Shown in pieces: positions 35,227-47,762 of a stretch of DNA of 64,000 bases. Position numbers and translations under genes: made by a program. The stretch's first letter is position 1, and each line of letters starts with the position of its first letter. The notes under the pieces are model-generated. The model ran no database searches. It was not told the DNA's origin and worked only from the letters and a program-made list of their open reading frames with translations. The stretch comes from Piscicola geometra (lineage: Eukaryota; Annelida; Clitellata; Hirudinida; Piscicolidae): contig OX030955.1 in the NCBI GenBank assembly GCA_943735955.1, forward strand, positions 10,675,647 through 10,739,646, read 5' to 3'.

Positions 35227-35344
35227 GTCTACGGCACCCGGTATTCCCAGGCGGTCACCCATCCAAGTACTAACCGGGCTCGACGTTGCTTAACTTCGGT
35301 GATCGGACGAGAACCGGTGCTTTCAACGTGATATGGCCGTAGAC
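35227..35344 (-). rRNA. 5S rRNA gene, copy 88
   Basis: Consensus. C/S hybrid upstream region like copy 86. Confidence 0.97.
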
Positions 35345-35627
35345 ATTGAAAGCGAGATAAAAGATGCTTTTGAGCCTACATGTTGTACATCCCGCCTGAA
35401 ATGTCCACCATGTATTTGTTATTTATTTTTGCACTTAAGTTGCCACCAACCGTCTTGCCGTTGCAACTTGCAAAAAGCTCCATATCGCTGAGAGAATAAT
35501 ACATTCTAAAAGAAAAACAGTTAATTAACGAAAAATGAATGCATTTCAAAAAATTGCTGATCAACTAACTATCTAATTAACCCGAGCTCTTTTTCGTATA
35601 GCAAAAATTGAAAAGAGAAAATAAAAA

Positions 35628-35745
35628 GTCTACGGCACCCGGTATTCCCAGGCGGTCACCCATCCAAGTACTAACCGGGCTCGACGTTGCTTAACTTCGG
35701 TGATCGGACGAGAACCGGTGCTTTCAACGTGATATGGCCGTAGAC
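35628..35745 (-). rRNA. 5S rRNA gene, copy 89
   Basis: Consensus. Upstream type S with gatgccttt. Confidence 0.97.
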
Positions 35746-36028
35746 ATTGAAAGTGAGATAAAAGATGCCTTTGAGCCTACATGTTGTACATCCCGCCTGA
35801 AATGTCCACCATGTATTTGTTATTTATTTTTGCACTTAAGTTGCCACCAACCGTCTTGCCGTTGCAACTTGCAAAAAGCTCCATATCGCTGAGAGAATAA
35901 TACATTCTAAAAGAAAAACAGTTAATTAACGAAAAATGAATGCATTTCAAAAAATGGCTGATCAACTAACTATCTAATTAACCCGAGCTCTTTTTCGTAT
36001 AGCAAAAATTGAAAAGAGAAAATAAAAA

Positions 36029-36146
36029 GTCTACGGCACCCGGTATTCCCAGGCGGTCACCCATCCAAGTACTAACCGGGCTCGACGTTGCTTAACTTCG
36101 GTGATCGGACGAGAACCGGTGCTTTCAACGTGATATGGCCGTAGAC
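36029..36146 (-). rRNA. 5S rRNA gene, copy 90
   Basis: Consensus. Hybrid upstream region: type B near the gene (tttcag), cacataag further out, then private cgtgcagc. Confidence 0.97.
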
Positions 36147-36429
36147 ATTGAAAGTGAGATAAAAGATGCTTTTCAGCCTACATGTTGTACATCCCGCCTG
36201 AAATGTCCACCATGTATTTGTTATTTATTTTTGCACATAAGTTGCCACCAACCGTCTTGCCGTTGCAACTTGCAAAAAGCTCCATATCGCTGAGAGAATA
36301 ATACATTCTAAAAGAAAAACAGTTAATTAACGAAAAATGAATGCATTACAAAAAATTGCTGATCAACTAACTATCTAATTAACCCGAGCTCTTTTTCGTG
36401 CAGCAAAAATTGAAAAGAGAAAATAAAAA

Positions 36430-36547
36430 GTCTACGGCACCCGGTATTCCCAGGCGGTCACCCATCCAAGTACTAACCGGACTCGACGTTGCTTAACTTC
36501 GGTGATCGGACGAGAACCGGTGCTTTCAACGTGATATGGCCGTAGAC
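36430..36547 (-). rRNA. 5S rRNA gene, copy 91
   Basis: C67U, leaving a U67-G108 wobble at the end of helix V. Upstream type S with gcatttcaaa. Confidence 0.95.
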
Positions 36548-36830
36548 ATTGAAAGTGAGATAAAAGATGCTTTTGAGCCTACATGTTGTACATCCCGCCT
36601 GAAATGTCCACCATGTATTTGTTATTTATTTTTGCACTTAAGTTGCCACCAACCGTCTTGCCGTTGCAACTTGCAAAAAGCTCCATATCGCTGAGAGAAT
36701 AATACATTCTAAAAGAAAAACAGTTAATTAACGAAAAATGAATGCATTTCAAAAAATTGCTGATCAACTAACTATCTAATTAACCCGAGCTCTTTTTCGT
36801 ATAGCAAAAATTGAAAAGAGAAAATAAAAA

Positions 36831-36948
36831 GTCTACGGCACCCGGTATTCCCAGGCGGTCACCCATCCAAGTACTAACCGGGCTCGACGTTGCTTAACTT
36901 CGGTGATCGGACGAGAACCGGTGCTTTCAACGTGATATGGCCGTAGAC
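36831..36948 (-). rRNA. 5S rRNA gene, copy 92
   Basis: Consensus. Upstream type S with private gatgatttt. Confidence 0.97.
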
Positions 36949-37231
36949 ATTGAAAGTGAGATAAAAGATGATTTTGAGCCTACATGTTGTACATCCCGCC
37001 TGAAATGTCCACCATGTATTTGTTATTTATTTTTGCACTTAAGTTGCCACCAACCGTCTTGCCGTTGCAACTTGCAAAAAGCTCCATATCGCTGAGACAA
37101 TAATACATTCTAAAAGAAAAACAGTTAATTAACGAAAAATGAATGCATTACAAAAATTTGCTGATCAACTAACTATCTAATTAACCCGAGCTCTTTTTCG
37201 TATAGCAAAAATTGAAAAGAGAAAATAAAAA

Positions 37232-37349
37232 GTCTACGGCACCCGGTATTCCCAGGCGGTCACCCATCCAAGTACTAGCCGGGCTCGACGTTGCTTAACT
37301 TCGGTGATCGGACGAGAACCGGTGCTTTCAACGTGAAATGGCCGTAGAC
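37232..37349 (-). rRNA. 5S rRNA gene, copy 93
   Basis: U72C, which breaks U72-A103 in helix V, and A13U in loop A. Upstream type S. Confidence 0.94.
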
Positions 37350-37632
37350 ATTGAAAGTGAGATAAAAGATGCTTTTGAGCCTACATGTTGTACATCCCGC
37401 CTGAAATGTCCACCATGTATTTGTTATTTATTTTTGCACTTAAGTTGCCACCAAACGTCTTGCCGTTGCAACTTGCAAAAAGCTCCATATCGCTGAGAGA
37501 ATAATACATTCTAAAAGAAAAACAGTTAATTAACGAAAAATGAATGCATTACAAAAAATTGCTGATCAACTAACTATCTAATTAACCCGAGCTTTTTTTC
37601 GTATAGCAAAAATTGAAAAAAGAAAATAAAAA

Positions 37633-37750
37633 GTCTACGGCACCCGGTATTCCCAGGCGGTCACCCATCCAAGTACTAACCGGGCTCGACGTTGCCTAAC
37701 TTCGGTGATCGGACGAGAACCGGTGCTTTCAACGTGATATGGCCGTAGAC
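37633..37750 (-). rRNA. 5S rRNA gene, copy 94
   Basis: A55G in box A. No helix is broken, but the change falls on a promoter base. Upstream type S. Confidence 0.95.
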
Positions 37751-38033
37751 ATTGAAAGTGAGATAAAAGATGCTTTTGAGCCTACATGTTGTACATCCCG
37801 CCTGAAATGTCCACCATGTATTTGTTATTTATTTTTGCACTTAAGTTGCCACCAACCGTCTTGCCGTTGCAACTTGCAAAAAGCTCCATATCGCTGAGAC
37901 AATAATACATTCTAAAAGAAAAACAGTTAATTAACGAAAAATGAATGCATTACAAAAAATTGCTGATCAACTAACTATCTAATTAACCCGAGCTCTTTTT
38001 CGTATAGCAAAAATTGAAAAGAGAAAATAAAAA

Positions 38034-38151
38034 GTCTACGGCACTCGGTATTCCCAGGCGGTCACCCATCCAAGTACTAACCGGGCTCGACGTTGCTTAA
38101 CTTCGGTGATCGGACGAGAACCGGTGCTTTCAACGTGATATGGCAGTAGAC
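38034..38151 (-). rRNA. 5S rRNA gene, copy 95, G7U form
   Basis: G7U breaks helix I (U7-C112) and G107A breaks helix V (C68-A107). Upstream type E with one base lost, making a 400-bp unit. Confidence 0.92.
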
Positions 38152-38433
38152 ATTAAAAGTAAGATAAAAGATATTTTGAGCCTACATGTTGTACATCCCG
38201 CCTGAACTGTCCACCATGTATTTGTTATTTATTTTTGCACTTAAGTTGCCACCAACCGTCTTGCCGTTGCAACTTGCAAAAAGCTCCATATCGCTGAGAG
38301 AATAATACATTCTAAAAGAAAAACAGTTAATTAACGAAAAATGAATGCATTACAAAAAATTGCTGATCAACTAACTATCTAATTAACCCGAGCTCTTTTT
38401 CGTATAGCAAAAATTGAAAAGAGAAAATAAAAA

Positions 38434-38551
38434 GTCTACGGCACCCGGTATTCCCAGGCGGTCACCCATCCAAGTACTAACCGGGCTCGACGTTGCTTAA
38501 CTTCGGTGATCGGACGAGAACCGGTGCTTTCAACGTGATATGGCCGTAGAC
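38434..38551 (-). rRNA. 5S rRNA gene, copy 96
   Basis: Consensus. Upstream type S with cttaaattgcc. One A is missing from the spacer, making a 400-bp unit. Confidence 0.97.
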
Positions 38552-38833
38552 ATTGAAAGTGAGATAAAAGATGCTTTTGAGCCTACATGTTGTACATCCC
38601 GCCTGAAATTTCCACCATGTATTTGTTATTTATTTTTGCACTTAAATTGCCACCAACCGTCTTGCCGTTGCAACTTGCAAAAAGCTCCATATCGCTGAGA
38701 GAATAATACATTCTAAAAGAAAAACAGTTAATTAACGAAAAATGAATGCATTACAAAAAATTGCTGATCAACTAACTATCTAATTAACCCGAGCTCTTTT
38801 TCGTATAGCAAAATTGAAAAGAGAAAATAAAAA

Positions 38834-38951
38834 GTCTACGGCACCCGGTATTCCCAGGCGGTCACCCATCCAAGTACTAACCGGGCTCGACGTTGCTTAA
38901 CTTCGGTGATCGGACGAGAACCGGTGCTTTCAACGTGATATGGCCGTAGAC
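38834..38951 (-). rRNA. 5S rRNA gene, copy 97
   Basis: Consensus. Upstream type S with aaaagtcgc and cttaaattgcc. Confidence 0.97.
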
Positions 38952-39234
38952 ATTGAAAGTGAGATAAAAGTCGCTTTTGAGCCTACATGTTGTACATCCC
39001 GCCTGAAATGTCCACCATGTATTTGTTATTTATTTTTGCACTTAAATTGCCACCAACCGTCTTGCCGTTGCAACTTGCAAAAAGCTCCATATCGCTGAGA
39101 GAATAATACATTCTAAAAGAAAAACAGTTAATTAACGAAAAATGAATGCATTACAAAAAATTGCTGATCAACTAACTATCTAATTAACCCGAGCTTTTTT
39201 TCGTATAGCAAAAATTGAAAAGAGAAAATAAAAA

Positions 39235-39352
39235 GTCTACGGCACCCGGTATTCCCAGGCGGTCACCCATCCAAGTACTAACCGGGCTCGACGTTGCTTA
39301 ACTTCGGTGATCGGACGAGAACCGGTGCTTTCAACGTGATATGGCCGTAGAC
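39235..39352 (-). rRNA. 5S rRNA gene, copy 98
   Basis: Consensus. Upstream type S, gagaca. Confidence 0.97.
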
Positions 39353-39635
39353 ATTGAAAGTGAGATAAAAGATGCTTTTGAGCCTACATGTTGTACATCC
39401 CGCCTGAAATGTCCACCATGTATTTGTTATTTATTTTTGCACTTAAGTTGCCACCAACCGTCTTGCCGTTGCAACTTGCAAAAAGCTCCATATCGCTGAG
39501 ACAATAATACATTCTAAAAGAAAAACAGTTAATTAACGAAAAATGAATGCATTACAAAAAATTGCTGATCAACTAACTATCTAATTAACCCGAGCTCTTT
39601 TTCGTATAGCAAAAATTGAAAAGAGAAAATAAAAA

Positions 39636-39753
39636 GTCTACGGCACTCGGTATTCCCAGGCGGTCACCCATCCAAGTACTAACCGGGCTCGACGTTGCTT
39701 AACTTCGGTGATCGGACGAGAACCGGTGCTTTCAACGTGATATGGCAGTAGAC
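39636..39753 (-). rRNA. 5S rRNA gene, copy 99, G7U form
   Basis: G7U and G107A, as in copy 95. Upstream type E, 400-bp unit. Confidence 0.92.
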
Positions 39754-40035
39754 ATTAAAAGTAAGATAAAAGATGTTTTGAGCCTACATGTTGTACATCC
39801 CGCCTGAAATGTCCACCATGTATTTGTTATTTATTTTTGCACTTAAGTTGCCACCAACCGTCTTGCCGTTGCAACTTGCAAAAAGCTCCATATCGCTGAG
39901 AGAATAATACATTCTAAAAGAAAAACAGTTAATTAACGAAAAATGAATGCATTACAAAAAATTGCTGATCAACTAACTATCTAATTAACCCGAGCTCTTT
40001 TTCGTATAGCAAAAATTGAAAAGAGAAAATAAAAA

Positions 40036-40153
40036 GTCTACGGCACCCGGTATTCCCAGGCGGTCACCCATGCAAGTACTAACCGGGCTCGACGTTGCTT
40101 AACTTCGGTGATCGGACGAGAACCGGTGCTTTCAACGTGATATGGCCGTAGAC
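40036..40153 (-). rRNA. 5S rRNA gene, copy 100
   Basis: G82C, which makes C82-C94 a mismatch in helix IV, inside box C. Upstream type S with cactaaccg. Confidence 0.94.
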
Positions 40154-40436
40154 ATTGAAAGTGAGATAAAAGATGCTTTTGAGCCTACATGTTGTACATC
40201 CCGCCTGAAATGTCCACCATGTATTTGTTATTTATTTTTGCACTTAAGTTGCCACTAACCGTCTTGCCGTTGCAACTTGCAAAAAGCTCCATATCGCTGA
40301 GAGAATAATACATTCTAAAAGAAAAACAGTTAATTAACGAAAAATGAATGCATTACAAAAAATTGCTGATCAACTAACTATCTAATTAACCCGAGCTCTT
40401 TTTCGTATAGCAAAAATTGAAAAGAGAAAATAAAAA

Positions 40437-40554
40437 GTCTACGGCACTCGGTATTCCCAGGCGGTCACCCATCCAAGTACTAACCGGGCTCGACGTTGCT
40501 TAACTTCGGTGATCGGACGAGAACCGGTGCTTTCAACGTGATATGGCAGTAGAC
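40437..40554 (-). rRNA. 5S rRNA gene, copy 101, G7U form
   Basis: G7U and G107A. Upstream type E, 400-bp unit. Confidence 0.92.
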
Positions 40555-40836
40555 ATTAAAAGTAAGATAAAAGATGTTTTGAGCCTACATGTTGTACATC
40601 CCGCCTGAAATGTCCACCATGTATTTGTTATTTATTTTTGCACTTAAGTTGCCACCAACCGTCTTGCCGTTGCAACTTGCAAAAAGCTCCATATCGCTGA
40701 GAGAATAATACATTCTAAAAGAAAAACAGTTAATTAACGAAAAATGAATGCATTACAAAAAATTGCTGATCAACTAACTATCTAATTAACCCGAGCTCTT
40801 TTTCGTATAGCAAAAATTGAAAAGAGAAAATAAAAA

Positions 40837-40954
40837 GTCTACGGCACCCGGTATTCCCAGGCTGTCACCCATCCAAGTACTAACCGGGCTCGACGTTGCT
40901 TAACTTCGGTGATCGGACGAGAACCGGTGCTTTCAACGTGATATGGCCGTAGAC
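40837..40954 (-). rRNA. 5S rRNA gene, copy 102
   Basis: C92A, which breaks G85-C92 in helix IV, inside box C. Upstream type S. Confidence 0.94.
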
Positions 40955-41237
40955 ATTGAAAGTGAGATAAAAGATGCTTTTGAGCCTACATGTTGTACAT
41001 CCCGCCTGAAATGTCCACCATGTATTTGTTATTTATTTTTGCACTTAAATTGCCACCAACCGTCTTGCCGTTGCAACTTGCAAAAAGCTCCATATCGCTG
41101 AGAGAATAATACATTCTAAAAGAAAAACAGTTAATTAACGAAAAATGAATGCATTACAAAAAATTGCTGATCAACTAACTATCTAATTAACCCGAGCTCT
41201 TTTTCGTATAGCAAAAATTGAAAAGAGAAAATAAAAA

Positions 41238-41355
41238 GTCTACGGCACCCGGTATTCCCAGGCGGTCACCCATCCAAGTACTAACCGGGCTCGACGTTGC
41301 TTAACTTCGGTGATCGGACGAGAACCGGTGCTTTCAACGTGATATGGCCGTAGAC
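41238..41355 (-). rRNA. 5S rRNA gene, copy 103
   Basis: Consensus. Upstream type S with aaaagtcgc and gcatttcaaa. Confidence 0.97.
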
Positions 41356-41638
41356 ATTGAAAGTGAGATAAAAGTCGCTTTTGAGCCTACATGTTGTACA
41401 TCCCGCCTGAAATGTCCACCATGTATTTGTTATTTATTTTTGCACTTAAATTGCCACCAACCGTCTTGCCGTTGCAACTTGCAAAAAGCTCCATATCGCT
41501 GAGAGAATAATACATTCTAAAAGAAAAACAGTTAATTAACGAAAAATGATTGCATTTCAAAAAATTGCTGATCAACTAACTATCTAATTAACCCGAGCTC
41601 TTTTTCGTATAGCAAAAATTGAAAAGAGAAAATAAAAA

Positions 41639-41756
41639 GTCTACGGCACCCGGTATTCCCAGGCGGTCACCCATGCAAGTACTAACCGGGCTCGACGTTG
41701 CTTAACTTCGGTGATCGGACGAGAACCGGTGCTTTCAACGTGATATGGCCGTAGAC
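41639..41756 (-). rRNA. 5S rRNA gene, copy 104
   Basis: G82C, as in copy 100. Upstream type S with gagaca and gcatttcaaa. Confidence 0.94.
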
Positions 41757-42039
41757 ATTGAAAGTGAGATAAAAGATGCTTTTGAGCCTACATGTTGTAC
41801 ATCCCGCCTGAAATGTCCACCATGTATTTGTTATTTATTTTTGCACTTAAGTTGCCACCAACCGTCTTGCCGTTGCAACTTGCAAAAAGCTCCATATCGC
41901 TGAGACAATAATACATTCTAAAAGAAAAACAGTTAATTAACGAAAAATGAATGCATTTCAAAAAATTGCTGATCAACTAACTATCTAATTAACCCGAGCT
42001 CTTTTTCGTATAGCAAAAATTGAAAAGAGAAAATAAAAA

Positions 42040-42157
42040 GTCTACGGCACCCGGTATTCCCAGGCGGTCACCCATGCAAGTACTAACCGGGCTCGACGTT
42101 GCTTAACTTCGGTGATCGGACGAGAACCGGTGCTTTCAACGTGATATGGCCGTAGAC
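42040..42157 (-). rRNA. 5S rRNA gene, copy 105
   Basis: G82C. Upstream type S with cactaaccg. Confidence 0.94.
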
Positions 42158-42440
42158 ATTAAAAGTGAGATAAAAGATGCTTTTGAGCCTACATGTTGTA
42201 CATCCCGCCTGAAATGTCCACCATGTATTTGTTATTTATTTTTGCACTTAAGTTGCCACTAACCGTCTTGCCGTTGCAACTTGCAAAAAGCTCCATATCG
42301 CTGAGAGAATAATACATTCTAAAAGAAAAACAGTTAATTAACGAAAAATGAATGCATTACAAAAAATTGCTGATCAACTAACTATCTAATTAACCCGAGC
42401 TTTTTTTCGTATAGCAAAAATTGAAAAGAGAAAATAAAAA

Positions 42441-42558
42441 GTCTACGGCACCCGGTATTCCCAGGCGGTCACCCATCCAAGTACTAACCGGGCTCGACGT
42501 TGCTTAACTTCGGTGATCGGACGAGAACCGGTGCTTTCAACGTGATATGGCCGTAGAC
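42441..42558 (-). rRNA. 5S rRNA gene, copy 106
   Basis: Consensus. Upstream type S, gagaca. Confidence 0.97.
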
Positions 42559-42841
42559 ATTGAAAGTGAGATAAAAGATGCTTTTGAGCCTACATGTTGT
42601 ACATCCCGCCTGAAATGTCCACCATGTATTTGTTATTTATTTTTGCACTTAAGTTGCCACCAACCGTCTTGCCGTTGCAACTTGCAAAAAGCTCCATATC
42701 GCTGAGACAATAATACATTCTAAAAGAAAAACAGTTAATTAACGAAAAATGAATGCATTACAAAAAATTGCTGATCAACTAACTATCTAATTAACCCGAG
42801 CTCTTTTTCGTATAGCAAAAATTGAAAAGAGAAAATAAAAA

Positions 42842-42958
42842 GTCTACGGCACCCGGTATTCCCAGGCGGTCACCCATCCAATTACTAACCGGGCTCGACG
42901 TTGCTTAACTTCGGTGATCGGACGAGAACCGTACTTTCAACGTGAAATGGCCGTAGAC
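42842..42958 (-). rRNA. 5S rRNA gene, copy 107, helix III deletion form
   Basis: First of 15 copies of 117 nt. One C is lost from C28-C29, so helix III loses a pair. C26U, A13U and C78A are also present. Possibly a pseudogene. Upstream type D. Confidence 0.9.
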
Positions 42959-43241
42959 ATTGAAAGTGAGATAAAAGATGCTTTTAAGCCTACATGTTGT
43001 ACATCCCGCCTGAAATGTCCACCATGTATTTGTTATTTATTTTTGCACTTAAGTTGCCACCAACCGTCTTGCCGTTGCAACTTGCAAAAAGCTCCATATC
43101 GCTGAGACAATAATACATTCTAAAAGAAAAACAGTTAATTAACGAAAAATGAATGCATTACAAAAAATTGCTGATCAACTAACTATCTAATTAACCCGAG
43201 CTCTTTTTCGTATAGCAAAAATTGAAAAGAGAAAATAAAAA

Positions 43242-43359
43242 GTCTACGGCACCCGGTATTCCCAGGCGGTCACCCATCCAATTACTAACCGGGCTCGACG
43301 TTGCTTAACTTCGGTGATCGGACGAGAACCGGTGCTTTCAACGTGATATGGCCGTAGAC
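43242..43359 (-). rRNA. 5S rRNA gene, copy 108
   Basis: C78A only, in loop E, without the deletion of copy 107. Looks like a recombinant. Upstream type S. Confidence 0.95.
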
Positions 43360-43642
43360 ATTGAAAGTGAGATAAAAGATGCTTTTGAGCCTACATGTTG
43401 TACATCCCGCCTGAAATGTCCACCATGTATTTGTTATTTATTTTTGCACTTAAGTTGCCACTAACCGTCTTGCCGTTGCAACTTGCAAAAAGCTCCATAT
43501 CGCTGAGAGAATAATACATTCTAAAAGAAAAACAGTTAATTAACGAAAAATGAATGCATTACAAAAAATTGCTGATCAACTAACTATCTAATTAACCCGA
43601 GCTTTTTTTCGTATAGCAAAAATTGAAAAGAGAAAATAAAAA

Positions 43643-43760
43643 GTCTACGGCACCCGGTATTCCCAGGCGGTCACCCATCCAAGTACTAACCGGGCTCGAC
43701 GTTGCTTAACTTCGGTGATCGGACGAGAACCGGTGCTTTCAACGTGATATGGCCGTAGAC
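43643..43760 (-). rRNA. 5S rRNA gene, copy 109
   Basis: Consensus. Upstream type S with gatgttttt. Confidence 0.97.
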
Positions 43761-44043
43761 ATTGAAAGTGAGATAAAAGATGTTTTTGAGCCTACATGTT
43801 GTACATCCCGCCTGAAATGTCCACCATGTATTTGTTATTTATTTTTGCACTTAAGTTGCCACCAACCGTCTTGCCGTTGCAACTTGCAAAAAGCTCCATA
43901 TCGCTGAGAGAATAATACATTCTAAAAGAAAAACAGTTAATTAACGAAAAATGAATGCATTACAAAAAATTGCTGATCAACTAACTATCTAATTAACCCG
44001 AGCTCTTTTTCGTATAGCAAAAATTGAAAAGAGAAAATAAAAA

Positions 44044-44161
44044 GTCTACGGCACCCGGTATTCCCAGGCGGTCACCCATCCAAGTACTAACCGGGCTCGA
44101 CGTTGCTTAACTTCGGTGATCGGACGAGAACCGGTGCTTTCAACGTGATATGGCCGTAGAC
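44044..44161 (-). rRNA. 5S rRNA gene, copy 110
   Basis: Consensus. Upstream type S, gagaca. Confidence 0.97.
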
Positions 44162-44444
44162 ATTGAAAGTGAGATAAAAGATGCTTTTGAGCCTACATGT
44201 TGTACATCCCGCCTGAAATGTCCACCATGTATTTGTTATTTATTTTTGCACTTAAGTTGCCACCAACCGTCTTGCCGTTGCAACTTGCAAAAAGCTCCAT
44301 ATCGCTGAGACAATAATACATTCTAAAAGAAAAACAGTTAATTAACGAAAAATGAATGCATTACAAAAAATTGCTGATCAACTAACTATCTAATTAACCC
44401 GAGCTCTTTTTCGTATAGCAAAAATTGAAAAGAGAAAATAAAAA

Positions 44445-44561
44445 GTCTACGGCACCCGGTATTCCCAGGCGGTCACCCATCCAATTACTAACCGGGCTCG
44501 ACGTTGCTTAACTTCGGTGATCGGACGAGAACCGTACTTTCAACGTGAAATGGCCGTAGAC
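44445..44561 (-). rRNA. 5S rRNA gene, copy 111, helix III deletion form
   Basis: Deletion form with C78A. Upstream type D with private aaagttcc and gacatta. Confidence 0.9.
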
Positions 44562-44844
44562 ATTGAAAGTGAGATAAAAGATGCTTTTAAGCCTACATGT
44601 TGTACATCCCGCCTGAAATGTCCACCATGTATTTGTTATTTATTTTTGCACTTAAGTTGCCACCAACCGTCTTGCCGTTGCAACTTGCAAAAAGTTCCAT
44701 ATCGCTGAGACATTAATACATTCTAAAAGAAAAACAGTTAATTAACGAAAAATGAATGCATTACAAAAAATTGCTGATCAACTAACTATCTAATTAACCC
44801 GAGCTCTTTTTCGTATAGCAAAAATTGAAAAGAGAAAATAAAAA

Positions 44845-44961
44845 GTCTACGGCACCCGGTATTCCCAGGCGGTCACCCATCCAATTACTAACCGGGCTCG
44901 ACGTTGCTTAACTTCGGTGATCGGACGAGAACCGTACTTTCAACGTGAAATGGCCGTAGAC
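44845..44961 (-). rRNA. 5S rRNA gene, copy 112, helix III deletion form
   Basis: Deletion form with C78A. Upstream type D with gtgaaat. Confidence 0.9.
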
Positions 44962-45244
44962 ATTGAAAGTGAAATAAAAGATGCTTTTAAGCCTACATGT
45001 TGTACATCCCGCCTGAAATGTCCACCATGTATTTGTTATTTATTTTTGCACTTAAGTTGCCACCAACCGTCTTGCCGTTGCAACTTGCAAAAAGCTCCAT
45101 ATCGCTGAGAGAATAATACATTCTAAAAGAAAAACAGTTAATTAACGAAAAATGAATGCATTACAAAAAATTGCTGATCAACTAACTATCTAATTAACCC
45201 GAGCTCTTTTTCGTATAGCAAAAATTGAAAAGAGAAAATAAAAA

Positions 45245-45361
45245 GTCTACGGCACCCGGTATTCCCAAGCGGTCACCCATCCAAGTACTAACCGGGCTCG
45301 ACGTTGCTTAACTTCGGTGATCGGACGAGAACCGTACTTTCAACGTGAAATGGCCGTAGAC
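45245..45361 (-). rRNA. 5S rRNA gene, copy 113, helix III deletion form
   Basis: Deletion form with C95U (G81-U95 wobble, in box C) and normal C78. Upstream type D with tttgtgcactcaag. Confidence 0.9.
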
Positions 45362-45644
45362 ATTGAAAGTGAGATAAAAGATGCTTTTAAGCCTACATGT
45401 TGTACATCCCGCCTGAAATGTCCACCATGTATTTGTTATTTATTTGTGCACTCAAGTTGCCACCAACCGTCTTGCCGTTGCAACTTGCAAAAAGCTCCAT
45501 ATCGCTGAGAGAATAATACATTCTAAAAGAAAAACAGTTAATTAACGAAAAATGAATGCATTACAAAAAATTGCTGATCAACTAACTATCTAATTAACCC
45601 GAGCTTTTTTTCGTATAGCAAAAATTGAAAAGAGAAAATAAAAA

Positions 45645-45761
45645 GTCTACGGCACCCGGTATTCCCAAGCGGTCACCCATCCAAGTACTAACCGGGCTCG
45701 ACGTTGCTTAACTTCGGTGATCGGACGAGAACCGTACTTTCAACGTGAAATGGCCGTAGAC
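45645..45761 (-). rRNA. 5S rRNA gene, copy 114, helix III deletion form
   Basis: Same gene and upstream region as copy 113. Confidence 0.9.
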
Positions 45762-46044
45762 ATTGAAAGTGAGATAAAAGATGCTTTTAAGCCTACATGT
45801 TGTACATCCCGCCTGAAATGTCCACCATGTATTTGTTATTTATTTGTGCACTCAAGTTGCCACCAACCGTCTTGCCGTTGCAACTTGCAAAAAGCTCCAT
45901 ATCGCTGAGAGAATAATACATTCTAAAAGAAAAACAGTTAATTAACGAAAAATGAATGCATTACAAAAAATTGCTGATCAACTAACTATCTAATTAACCC
46001 GAGCTTTTTTTCGTATAGCAAAAATTGAAAAGAGAAAATAAAAA

Positions 46045-46161
46045 GTCTACGGCACCCGGTATTCCCAAGCGGTCACCCATCCAAGTACTAACCGGGCTCG
46101 ACGTTGCTTAACTTCGGTGATCGGACGAGAACCGTACTTTCAACGTGAAATGGCCGTAGAC
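46045..46161 (-). rRNA. 5S rRNA gene, copy 115, helix III deletion form
   Basis: Deletion form with C95U. Upstream type D with atcccggctg. First unit of the left 4005-bp-offset block; matches copy 125. Confidence 0.9.
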
Positions 46162-46444
46162 ATTGAAAGTGAGATAAAAGATGCTTTTAAGCCTACATGT
46201 TGTACATCCCGGCTGAAATGTCCACCATGTATTTGTTATTTATTTGTGCACTTAAGTTGCCACCAACCGTCTTGCCGTTGCAACTTGCAAAAAGCTCCAT
46301 ATCGCTGAGAGAATAATACATTCTAAAAGAAAAACAGTTAATTAACGAAAAATGAATGCATTACAAAAAATTGCTGATCAACTAACTATCTAATTAACCC
46401 GAGCTTTTTTTCGTATAGCAAAAATTGAAAAGAGAAAATAAAAA

Positions 46445-46561
46445 GTCTACGGCACCCGGTATTTCCAGGCGGTCACCCATCCAATTACTAACCGGGCTCG
46501 ACGTTGCTTAACTTCGGTGATCGGACGAGAACCGTACTTTCAACGTGAAATGGCCGTAGAC
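46445..46561 (-). rRNA. 5S rRNA gene, copy 116, helix III deletion form
   Basis: Deletion form with C78A and G99A. Upstream type D with cgcatgaaatg. Its partner copy 126 lacks G99A. Confidence 0.9.
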
Positions 46562-46844
46562 ATTGAAAGTGAAATAAAAGATGCTTTTAAGCCTACATGT
46601 TGTACATCCCGCATGAAATGTCCACCATGTATTTGTTATTTATTTTTGCACTTAAGTTGCCACCAACCGTCTTGCCGTTGCAACTTGCAAAAAGCTCCAT
46701 ATCGCTGAGAGAATAATACATTCTAAAAGAAAAACAGTTAATTAACGAAAAATGAATGCATTACAAAAAATTGCTGATCAACTAACTATGTAATTAACCC
46801 GAGCTCTTTTTCGTATAGCAAAAATTGAAAAGAGAAAATAAAAA

Positions 46845-46961
46845 GTCTACGGCACCCGGTATTCCCAAGCGGTCACCCATCCAAGTACTAACCGGGCTCG
46901 ACGTTGCTTAACTTCGGTGATCGGACGAGAACCGTACTTTCAACGTGAAATGGCCGTAGAC
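46845..46961 (-). rRNA. 5S rRNA gene, copy 117, helix III deletion form
   Basis: Deletion form with C95U. Upstream type D with tttgtgcac. Partner copy 127. Confidence 0.9.
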
Positions 46962-47244
46962 ATTGAAAGTGAGATAAAAGATGCTTTTAAGCCTACATGT
47001 TGTACATCCCGCCTGAAATGTCCACCATGTATTTGTTATTTATTTGTGCACTTAAGTTGCCACCAACCGTCTTGCCGTTGCAACTTGCAAAAAGCTCCAT
47101 ATCGCTGAGAGAATAATACATTCTAAAAGAAAAACAGTTAATTAACGAAAAATGAATGCATTACAAAAAATTGCTGATCAACTAACTATCTAATTAACCC
47201 GAGCTTTTTTTCGTATAGCAAAAATTGAAAAGAGAAAATAAAAA

Positions 47245-47361
47245 GTCTACGGCACCCGGTATTCCCAAGCGGTCACCCATCCAAGTACTAACCGGGCTCG
47301 ACGTTGCTTAACTTCGGTGATCGGACGAGAACCGTACTTTCAACGTGAAATGGCCGTAGAC
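47245..47361 (-). rRNA. 5S rRNA gene, copy 118, helix III deletion form
   Basis: Deletion form with C95U, like copy 117. Partner copy 128. Confidence 0.9.
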
Positions 47362-47644
47362 ATTGAAAGTGAGATAAAAGATGCTTTTAAGCCTACATGT
47401 TGTACATCCCGCCTGAAATGTCCACCATGTATTTGTTATTTATTTGTGCACTTAAGTTGCCACCAACCGTCTTGCCGTTGCAACTTGCAAAAAGCTCCAT
47501 ATCGCTGAGAGAATAATACATTCTAAAAGAAAAACAGTTAATTAACGAAAAATGAATGCATTACAAAAAATTGCTGATCAACTAACTATCTAATTAACCC
47601 GAGCTTTTTTTCGTATAGCAAAAATTGAAAAGAGAAAATAAAAA

Positions 47645-47762
47645 GTCTACGGCACCCGGTATTCCCTGGCGGTCACCCATCCAAGTACTAACCGGGCTCG
47701 ACGTTGCTTAACTTCGGTGATCGGACGAGAACCGGTGCTTTCAACGTGATATGGCAGTAGAC
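47645..47762 (-). rRNA. 5S rRNA gene, copy 119, G7U form
   Basis: G7U in helix I and U96A in box C; the latter would allow an extra U80-A96 pair. Upstream type E with gatgcattt. Partner copy 129. Confidence 0.92.

Noticed and set aside
15727..41976. Eighteen minus-strand 62-residue open reading frames in the spacer
   Set aside because: They appear only in units where gcattaca has become gcatttca, which removes a stop. They are spacer sequence upstream of the 5S genes with no protein-like features.
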